Origin: JBDIAG01 sp047974565
GTDB lineage: Bacteria > Actinomycetota > Actinomycetes > Actinomycetales > CAWJMD01
DNA: 64,000 nucleotides
NCBI GenBank assembly: GCA_047974565.1
Contig: JBKECN010000089.1
Coordinates: 17,380 to 81,379 of the forward strand
Direction: 5' to 3'
Positions 18,540 to 25,094 of this stretch are shown piece after piece (within the stretch, counting starts at the first letter, position 1; every line of letters starts with the position of its first letter). Made by a program: the position numbers and the translations under genes. The notes under the pieces are model-generated. The model did not search any database. It had not been told where the DNA came from and worked only from the letters and a program-made list of their open reading frames with translations.

Positions 18540-20582
18540 TCAGGTTGGGGGCACCCGCTCCTCGATCTCTGCCAGCCAGGCCGCCGGCGAGGCGTCGGAA
18601 GGCATCCGCCAGTCGCCCCGTGGGGACATCGTGCCTCCCGGGCTGACCTTGGGTCCGTTCGGCAGCGCCGAGCGCTTGAACTGACTGGCGAAGAAGCGCC
18701 GGGTGAAGACGACCAGCCACCGGCGGATGGTGGCCAGGTCGTACGCGACCCGTCGTTCGGCCTCGATCCCGGTGGGCCACTCGCCTTCGTCCGCGTCCCG
18801 CCACGCGTGCCAGGCCAGGAAGGCGATCTTCGAGGGCCGGTAGCCGCGACGCAACACGTGAAAGAGCGTGAAGTCCTGCAAGGCATACGGTCCGACGCTG
18901 TCCTCGGTGGCCTGCGGACGTTCTCCGTCCCTGGTCGGCACCAGTTCGGGGGTGATCTCCCCGGCGAGGATGTCGGTGAGCACCTGCGCAGTCCGCTCCC
19001 CGAACTGGCCGGACGAGATCACCCAGCGGATCAGATGCTGGATGAGGGTCTTGGGCACTCCGGCGTTGACGTTGTAGTGAGACATCTGGTCGCCGACCCC
19101 GTAGGTGCACCAGCCCAGCGCCAACTCGGACAGGTCACCGGTGCCCAGCACGATGCCGCCGCGATGATTGGCAAGGCGGAACAGGTAGTCGGTACGCAGC
19201 CCGGCCTGGACGTTCTCGAAAGTGATGTCGTACACCTGCTCACCCTCGGAGTAGGGGTGGCCGATGTCGTTGAGCATCTGCCGGGCGGCCGCGGTGATGT
19301 CGAGCACCTCGAAGGTCACCCCCAGCGAGGTGGCCAGGGCCGTCGCGTAGCCCTTGGTGGTCTCCCCGGTGGCGAAGCCCGGCATGGTGAAGGCGTGGAT
19401 GTCGCTGCGTGGGCGGCCGAGGCGATCCATCGCCTTCGCGGCGACGATCAGGGCGTGGGTGGAATCCAGTCCGCCCGATACCCCGATGATCACCTTCGGG
19501 TGACCGATCGCCTCCAACCGACGTTCCAGACCGCTGACTTGGATGTTGTATGCCTCGTAGCAGTCCTGGGCGAGCCGGGCAGCGTCGTCGGGCACGAACG
19601 GGAACCGGTCGACCTTGCGGCGTAGGCCCAGATCGCCCGAGGGCGGGTCGAGTTCGAAGTCGATCGTGCGGAAGTCGCGGATTCGGGTGTCGTGGGTACG
19701 GCGGTTGTCGTCGAAGGTGCCCTGGCGCAGCCGTTGTTGCTGGAGCCGGTCCAGATCGACATCGGCGAGGGTGATCACCGGGCTCGAGGCGAAGCGCTCA
19801 CCCTCGGCCAACCGGTCGCCACACTCGTAGATCATCGTCTGTCCGTCCCAGGACAGGTCCGTGGTGGACTCACCCTGCCCGGCAGCGGCGTAGACGTAGG
19901 CGGCCAGGCACCGCGAGGAGGCACTGCGCACATGCAGCCTCCGGTCGTCGGCCCGCGCGATGGTGATCGGCGAACCGGACGGGTTGGCCAGCACCGTGGC
20001 CCCGGCCAGGGCGGCTTCGGCGCTGGGCGGCACCGGTACCCACATGTCCTCGCAGATCTCCACATGCAGGTTCAGGCCCGGCACGTCCGTCGCGGAGAAG
20101 ATGAGGTCCGGGCCGAGGGGCACCTCGGCGTCGGCCAGTCGGATCGTGGCACCGCGCCGGTCGTCACCGGGGGCGAAGTGCCGGCGCTCGTAGAACTCCC
20201 GGTAGGTGGGCAGGTACGACTTGGGCGCGACCCCGAGGATCCGGCCCGCCTGCATCACCACCGCACAGTTGAGCACCCGGGTGCGATGCCGCAGCGGTGC
20301 CCCCACGACCAGCACGGTGCGCAGGTGCGCGGTGCGCCGCGCCAACTCCACGACGGCCTCCTGCGCGGCGTCCAGCAGGGGATCCTGCAGCAGCAGGTCG
20401 TCGATGGCGTACCCGCTCAGGCACAGTTCTGAGAAGACCGCGATCGCCGCGCCCGCCTGGTGGCACTCCTGGGCAAGGTCAGCGACGGTGGCGAGGTTGG
20501 TGCGCGGGTCGGCGGTGGCCACCGGCGCGGTGCAGGCCGCGATCCGGGCGAAGCCCTGCGCATAGATGTTGGCGAAGTCCAC
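18540..20582 (-). CDS. nadE: Glutamine-dependent NAD+ synthetase
   Basis: Makes NAD+ from deamido-NAD+, ATP and glutamine. The 680-aa two-domain protein matches the size of the M. tuberculosis enzyme. The N-terminal nitrilase-like glutaminase has its triad at Glu52 (FSELCLSGY), Lys121 (PKSYLPTYREF) and Cys177 (EICEDMW). The C-terminal synthetase has the PP-loop GVSGGLDST near residue 365 and further family blocks (GTGDLSELALGW, SHYNVNAGVPKT). I chose the internal GTG start (VDFANIYAQGFARIAAC) because it reproduces the family N-terminus; 17 upstream codons are open but unlike the family. No clear ribosome site precedes it. DUF3017 is divergent, 67 bp away. Confidence 0.95.
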   Translation of the reverse strand: MDFANIYAQGFARIAACTAPVATADPRTNLATVADLAQECHQAGAAIAVFSELCLSGYAIDDLLLQDPLLDAAQEAVVELARRTAHLRTVLVVGAPLRHRTRVLNCAVVMQAGRILGVAPKSYLPTYREFYERRHFAPGDDRRGATIRLADAEVPLGPDLIFSATDVPGLNLHVEICEDMWVPVPPSAEAALAGATVLANPSGSPITIARADDRRLHVRSASSRCLAAYVYAAAGQGESTTDLSWDGQTMIYECGDRLAEGERFASSPVITLADVDLDRLQQQRLRQGTFDDNRRTHDTRIRDFRTIDFELDPPSGDLGLRRKVDRFPFVPDDAARLAQDCYEAYNIQVSGLERRLEAIGHPKVIIGVSGGLDSTHALIVAAKAMDRLGRPRSDIHAFTMPGFATGETTKGYATALATSLGVTFEVLDITAAARQMLNDIGHPYSEGEQVYDITFENVQAGLRTDYLFRLANHRGGIVLGTGDLSELALGWCTYGVGDQMSHYNVNAGVPKTLIQHLIRWVISSGQFGERTAQVLTDILAGEITPELVPTRDGERPQATEDSVGPYALQDFTLFHVLRRGYRPSKIAFLAWHAWRDADEGEWPTGIEAERRVAYDLATIRRWLVVFTRRFFASQFKRSALPNGPKVSPGGTMSPRGDWRMPSDASPAAWLAEIEERVPPT

Positions 20583-20649
20583 GACGAGAGTGTGCCAGTC
20601 ATCGCCCGACCTGCCGGTGCGCGGGCGATCCACGCGCTAGCGTGGACGG

Positions 20650-20931
20650 GTGAGCCAGGCAGACCTCAACCCCACGCCGTCCAGCGGCTGGTTCGTGCTC
20701 CTGGTCGCCGTGGTGGTCGCCGTGGCGATGACCGGGTGGTTCTGGGGCTCCACCCAGGCCGGCTACCTGTTCGCGGCCGTCTTCGCCGCGCTCGGCATCG
20801 CCAGGCTGGTGTCCCCGCCGGTGCTGCTCGGCCCGCTCGTGGTGCGCACCCGGATGCTGGACGTGGCCATGTGCCTGGGCCAGGCGGTGGCCCTCGGCCT
20901 CATCACCTACGCGCTACCCACCTACGGCTGA
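20650..20931 (+). CDS. DUF3017 small membrane protein
   Basis: A 93-aa protein with three hydrophobic segments and a conserved-looking GPLVVRTRMLDVAMCLG stretch typical of actinobacterial DUF3017. The family has no known function and is commonly encoded beside folD and mdh; here both of those genes lie 14-19 kb away. The GTG start lies 6 nt after a TAGCGT hexamer (20638-20643), so the mRNA is probably leaderless. It is divergent from nadE. Confidence 0.75.
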   Translation: MSQADLNPTPSSGWFVLLVAVVVAVAMTGWFWGSTQAGYLFAAVFAALGIARLVSPPVLLGPLVVRTRMLDVAMCLGQAVALGLITYALPTYG

Positions 20932-20986
20932 CACTCGCTGACGGCTGATCCTCGCCCACGTTGGTCCTCACCTACGTTGTCCTCAC

Positions 20987-21505
20987 CTACGACTGGGTCG
21001 CCTCGGAGCGCTTCGGCGTCGTGTCGAGGCGCCCGGCTCGACGCAGGCGCTGCCGGGCCGTGCTGGACCCGGCACCCACCCGTTGCACCCCGACAGCCTT
21101 GCCGAGGCCGAAGTCGGGCATGTCGAGGTAGACCACCTCGTAGTTTCCCGGGGTCGCCCGGTAGGTCTCGTGCCACACCCCGACAACGGGATCTGCGCCC
21201 ACGCTGCGCATGAAGATTCGCCACGGCTCGGCGTGTGGGGCGTCGGGATCGGCGGCGAAGCGCTGCAGGTGCTCGGGGCTGCGCCAGTAGGAGAGCATCA
21301 GGGTGGTGCGGCCGAACCACTCCTCGTGGCCGAGCAGCCCCGCCTCGGGAGTGCGCTCCAAGTAGGCGAGCATCCGGGTGAAGGCCCGCGCCACCGGCAC
21401 CCACTGGTCCACCCGCCACGGCTTGCGCACCCGCATGCCGATGAGAAAGACCGTCACGTCGTCGGAACCGGACACCGTGTACCGGCCCAGGTTCATCGCA
21501 GTCAT
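20987..21505 (-). CDS. DUF4188 family protein (monooxygenase-like fold)
   Basis: A 172-aa cytoplasmic protein without signal or membrane segment. Stretches such as TVFLIGMRVRKPWRVDQWVPV, MLSYWRSPEHLQRFAADP and GVWHETYRATPGNYEVVYLDMP resemble DUF4188, which belongs to the antibiotic-biosynthesis-monooxygenase-like dimeric alpha/beta-barrel group. The reaction is unknown. An excellent ribosome site (AAAGGTGAGGG) precedes the ATG. It is divergent from a TetR regulator with a short shared control region, so the pair probably forms a sensor/effector unit induced by a small molecule. Confidence 0.75.
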   Translation of the reverse strand: MTAMNLGRYTVSGSDDVTVFLIGMRVRKPWRVDQWVPVARAFTRMLAYLERTPEAGLLGHEEWFGRTTLMLSYWRSPEHLQRFAADPDAPHAEPWRIFMRSVGADPVVGVWHETYRATPGNYEVVYLDMPDFGLGKAVGVQRVGAGSSTARQRLRRAGRLDTTPKRSEATQS

Positions 21506-21527
21506 TGACCCTCACCTTTCCGAAACG

Positions 21528-21547
21528 ATGTTATAAAACAATGTTAT
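21528..21547. promoter_or_regulatory. Probable TetR operator between DUF4188 and tetR genes
   Basis: In the 69-bp divergent region, ATGTTAT occurs twice 13 bp apart (21528-21534 and 21541-21547) within an AT-rich patch that also shows imperfect dyad symmetry. It is the only AT-rich segment here and overlaps the DUF4188 leader and the tetR promoter region, fitting self- and neighbour-repression. Confidence 0.5.
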
Positions 21548-21574
21548 CGAACACCGTCATGAAATAGTTGTCAA

Positions 21575-22273
21575 GTGGCCCGCCCCCCGCTCTATGACGA
21601 CGATCTACGCCGGAGTCTGCTCGACGAGACCGCGCGGGCGCTGGCCGAGGGTGGCGTGGACGCCGTCTCGCTGCGGTCGGTGGCCTCCGCCGCCGGCACC
21701 TCGACCAATGCGGTGTACGCGCTCTTCGGATCCAAGGCCACCCTGGTCGATGCCGTTGTCCGCGAAGCCAACTCGAGCCTGGCCGACGCCCTGGAAGCGA
21801 CCCCGACGACGCCGGACCCCGTCGCCGACCTGCTCGAGTTGGGCGCGGCGTACCGTCGCTGGGCACTGGCTCACCCGGTGCTCTATGAGGTGATGTTCGG
21901 TTCGCGCGTGCCGGTCGTCGGGCAGGCCTGCGCGGTCACGGGCAACGGGCCGTCGATGACGGCGGGTGGGCTGCCGGAGGCCTCGGGTGAGGGCGAGGAG
22001 CCGGCGGCGATTGCGGCGTTGGTGCGGATGCTCGCCCGGGCGCTGGATGCAGGCGTGCTGCACGGGCGGCTGGAGGATGCGGTGATGTCCTTCTGGGCGG
22101 GTGTGCACGGGATGGTCAGCCTGGAGTTGTCGGGCCGCCTGGCGATCCGCGGGATGCTGGCCGGCGTTGCCGAAGCAGCCGCGCCGGCCGGCGATCCTTG
22201 GGCGAGTGCCTCGCCGGACGATGACGCCTGCTATGCCACGCACCTGGAGTCGATCATCCAGGGCTGGCGCTGA
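21575..22273 (+). CDS. TetR family transcriptional regulator
   Basis: A 232-aa repressor-type protein. The N-terminal HTH lies at about residues 20-55 (LAEGGVDAVSLRSVASAAGTS, NAVYALFGSKATLVDAV). The C-terminal ligand domain resembles TetR_C_33/WHG types (YRRWALAHPVLYEVMFG). The GTG start has no strong ribosome site. It probably controls the divergent DUF4188 gene and itself through the AT-rich operator between them. The effector is unknown. Confidence 0.9.
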   Translation: MARPPLYDDDLRRSLLDETARALAEGGVDAVSLRSVASAAGTSTNAVYALFGSKATLVDAVVREANSSLADALEATPTTPDPVADLLELGAAYRRWALAHPVLYEVMFGSRVPVVGQACAVTGNGPSMTAGGLPEASGEGEEPAAIAALVRMLARALDAGVLHGRLEDAVMSFWAGVHGMVSLELSGRLAIRGMLAGVAEAAAPAGDPWASASPDDDACYATHLESIIQGWR

Positions 22274-22603
22274 GGCCTGGCCAAACCGGCAATGGTGGGA
22301 CCAACGAGATGTCACCCCGGTGACCAGGCGCGGCCGCCGACGACGCTAGACGCGACCCTGCGCGATCAGTGGTGACCAGGGCACAGATTGCCGCCCCAGG
22401 GCTTCCCCGTGGTGATGGTGTGCCCCGATCGGCGGTGGAAGAGCCCTCCTCGCCTGTGCTTGACACGTCGAGCGCGGTGGCTGGTCACTTTCGGTGATCA
22501 TCAAATCCCTTCCTCATTCACCCAGCCGGGCACGCCCGACCGGGGGACCTATCGCCCGGTGACTCTGGTTCATCACTCGTTCGGCTGACCCGTTTTCCGC
22601 ATC

Positions 22604-22624
22604 ACGATCACTCTGTGTGATCGT
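22604..22624. promoter_or_regulatory. Perfect inverted repeat in the moxR upstream region
   Basis: ACGATCAC, a 5-bp spacer and GTGATCGT form a perfect 8+8 dyad 80 bp upstream of moxR. It could be an operator for the MoxR operon or a weak hairpin. The remainder of the 430-bp gap 22274-22703 shows no gene. Confidence 0.45.
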
Positions 22625-22703
22625 AGTTTCTCGTCCGCAGCGTCGCCGGCGTCTCATCGTCAGGTCCTGCGCGCGGAGGTGAGATCGACCCGGGGGAGGG
22701 TTC

Positions 22704-23654
22704 ATGAAGCACGTCGCAGATCTGGCCGAGCGGATCACGGCCGCTGTCGCGGGGGTGATCAAAGGCAAGGACGAGCCGATCCGGATGGCCGTGATCGCCA
22801 TGCTCTGCGAGGGGCACCTGCTGATCGAGGACGTTCCGGGCACCGGCAAGACCACCCTGGCCAGGGCGCTGGCGGCCACCTTCGACGGATCGTTCTCTCG
22901 GCTGCAGTTCACCGCCGACCTGCTCCCGGCCGATGTCACCGGTACCAGCGTGTTCGACGCCCGCACCAGCGATTTCACCTTCCGTCCTGGCCCGGTCTTC
23001 GCCAACGTGCTGCTGGCGGACGAGATCAATCGGGCCGCCCCGAAGACGCAGGCGGCGCTGCTGGAGGCGATGGCCGAGCGGCAGGTGAGCAACGACGGCG
23101 AGTCCCTGCAACTCCCGCGTCCCTTCCTGGTGCTGGCCACTCAGAACCCCAGCGACACCGACGGCACCTACCCGTTGCCCAATGCTCAGCTCGACCGCTT
23201 CTGCCTTCGTCTGTCGATGGGGTATCCGGCCCCGGCCGACGAACTCGACGTGCTTGCCGGACGGCGATCCGCACTGGAGGACGTGCCCGCCGTCCTGGAT
23301 GTGCCGACCTTGCGGACGGCCATCGCCACGGTACGCACGGTCCGCGCCAGCGACGAACTGTGCTCGTACGTGGTCGCCTTGGCGAACGCCACACGCACCC
23401 ATCCCGACCTCGCGCGAGGCGCTTCGACCCGGGCGGCGCTCACCCTGCTGGACACCTCCCGTGCCCGGGCGGCCTGCCTGGGACGGGACTTCGTCCTGCC
23501 CGAGGACATCAAAGCCATGGCCCCGGCGGTGCTGACCCACCGGCTGGTGCTCAGCTCCGACGCCCACCTGCGCGGCGCGAGCCTGACCAAGGTGCTCAGC
23601 GATCTGCTCACCCGGGTTGAGATCCCCACCCGCTCAATGCGCATCGCCGGCTGA
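22704..23654 (+). CDS. MoxR-family AAA+ ATPase
   Basis: A chaperone-like AAA+ ATPase of 316 aa. Walker A is VPGTGKT at ~44-50, Walker B is LLADEINRA near 110, and sensor/arginine motifs follow in LATQNPSDTDGTYPLPNAQLDRF. The family usually acts on DUF58 or VWA partners encoded next door, to mature or regulate surface and enzyme complexes. The ATG is preceded by GGGGAGGG. It leads an operon with DUF58 (3 bp downstream), a transglutaminase-like protein and an FnIII protein. Confidence 0.93.
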   Translation: MKHVADLAERITAAVAGVIKGKDEPIRMAVIAMLCEGHLLIEDVPGTGKTTLARALAATFDGSFSRLQFTADLLPADVTGTSVFDARTSDFTFRPGPVFANVLLADEINRAAPKTQAALLEAMAERQVSNDGESLQLPRPFLVLATQNPSDTDGTYPLPNAQLDRFCLRLSMGYPAPADELDVLAGRRSALEDVPAVLDVPTLRTAIATVRTVRASDELCSYVVALANATRTHPDLARGASTRAALTLLDTSRARAACLGRDFVLPEDIKAMAPAVLTHRLVLSSDAHLRGASLTKVLSDLLTRVEIPTRSMRIAG

Positions 23655-23657
23655 ACC

Positions 23658-25094
23658 GTGGCGGTCAAGGCAACCAAAACAGGGCTTGCGGTGGGGGTGG
23701 GGTCGGTGCTGCTCGTGGCGGCGGCACTCGGCGGCGGCAGCCGAGCGGTGCTGGCCGTCGGAGCGGTCGGCCTGGGCCTGCTCGCCCTCACCGGACTGCT
23801 CGCCACCCGGCCGGCCCGCCTCGAGGTCAGCCGCAGCGTGCCCACCACCGGGATCGGCTGCGGCGAGGAACTCGCCGTCTCGCTGGTGCTGCACAACCGG
23901 TCGCGCCTGCCGTTGGCGACGGGTGCGGTCGAGACCGCCGGCTACCTGGACGAGACCCGTCCGGCAATCGTGGCGGAGTTGCCCGCCGTCCTGCCCTCCT
24001 GCCGGGCTACGGTGACCTACCGGGTGCCCGCCACCCGGCGTGGCCGGCTCCGGCTGGGTCCGGTGCGCCTTCGTGGGGACGTCTACGGTCTGTGGCGGGC
24101 CGCTGGTGGCACCTGCCGACAGGACGATCTGCTCATCACGGTGCGTCCCCGGGTCCATCCACTGCCCGAGCTGGGCGGCGCGGGATCCCCGGACATCGAC
24201 GGCCGGATCCTCACCCAGCAGGCAGGGGCCACGCAGGCCTTCCACAGCCTGCGCGACTACGTGCCCGGCGACGATCCCCGCTCCATCCACTGGCGCTCAA
24301 GCGCGCGACACGGCGAACTCGTCGTGCGGCACACGGTGCAGGTGCACACCCAGCGACTGCACCTGGCCATGGACACCAGGGCGGGGAGTTACCCGCACAT
24401 CGGCACATCGACCGGACGACGCGCCTTCGAGGACGCCGTGGAACTGCTCGCCAGTGTCGCGGTCGCCGCGGTGCGGGCCGGATGGCAGGTCACCCTGACC
24501 ACGGCCGGCGGCGTGCACGTGGAGTTGGGCGCGCTGGCGGACGTGTCGGCTGCCCTCGATCTCCTCGCGCTGGTCGAGCCGGACGCCAGCCTCGGCCTCG
24601 GCGAACTGGTGGACCGCATCCCGATGCGGGACGAGGTGCTCGTCATCACCGGCACCGGAGCCGACCCGACGAGCATGTCGGTGGTCTTCGCGGCTCATCG
24701 TCGCGCCTTGCTCTTGGCGATGTCGACCGGATCGGACGCCCCCTCCGCCCCTTCAGCTGCTCGCAGCGGCCGGGGGATGTCGCGTTCGGCCGTGTCCTCT
24801 GGCGCCCTGTCCTCTGGCGCGTCCTCTGGTGGCGCTGTGTCCTCTGGCGCTGTGTCCTCGGGTGGCGCCGGTGCTGGCGCTGTGTCCTCGGGTGGCGCCG
24901 GTGCCGGCGCTGTGTCCTCTGGTGGCGCCGGCTTGCCGGGGAGCCGTCCGGGACCCCAGTCCACCGATGACGAGCCCGGCGAGGCTCCCGATCCGGGCGG
25001 GGCATCGATCCTGATGGGTCCCTCGACGGTACGCGCGGTAGGCGGGGTAGAGGCCGGCCTGACCGCCTGGCTGACGTGGGCGTCCTCGCGATGA
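23658..25094 (+). CDS. DUF58 membrane-anchored protein with a Ser/Gly-repeat tail
   Basis: A 478-aa protein with two N-terminal membrane helices (~8-55). A cytoplasmic or exoplasmic beta domain follows, then the DUF58 signature DYVPGDDPRSIHWRSSARHGEL near residue 200 and a VWA-like remainder. From about 378 to 425 the sequence turns into AVSSGGAGAG repeats, which is unusual for this family. The GTG start sits 3 bp after the moxR stop, so translation is coupled. The stop overlaps the next start (ATGA). The role is inferred from the conserved MoxR-DUF58-transglutaminase gene trio. Confidence 0.88.
   Translation: MAVKATKTGLAVGVGSVLLVAAALGGGSRAVLAVGAVGLGLLALTGLLATRPARLEVSRSVPTTGIGCGEELAVSLVLHNRSRLPLATGAVETAGYLDETRPAIVAELPAVLPSCRATVTYRVPATRRGRLRLGPVRLRGDVYGLWRAAGGTCRQDDLLITVRPRVHPLPELGGAGSPDIDGRILTQQAGATQAFHSLRDYVPGDDPRSIHWRSSARHGELVVRHTVQVHTQRLHLAMDTRAGSYPHIGTSTGRRAFEDAVELLASVAVAAVRAGWQVTLTTAGGVHVELGALADVSAALDLLALVEPDASLGLGELVDRIPMRDEVLVITGTGADPTSMSVVFAAHRRALLLAMSTGSDAPSAPSAARSGRGMSRSAVSSGALSSGASSGGAVSSGAVSSGGAGAGAVSSGGAGAGAVSSGGAGLPGSRPGPQSTDDEPGEAPDPGGASILMGPSTVRAVGGVEAGLTAWLTWASSR
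24789..24931 (+). repeat. In-frame 30-bp repeats encoding AVSSGGAGAG
   Basis: The DUF58 gene contains two to three near-perfect 30-bp units (10 codons each), preceded by shorter TCCTCTGGC-based repeats. The unit length is a multiple of three, so copy-number change would keep the frame. Confidence 0.85.

Noticed and set aside
18322..19110. Reverse-strand frame overlapping the nadE 3' end
   Set aside because: Mostly an alternative frame of nadE. The tail in the gap (DLAAFLDRRG) looks slightly protein-like but has no start of its own.
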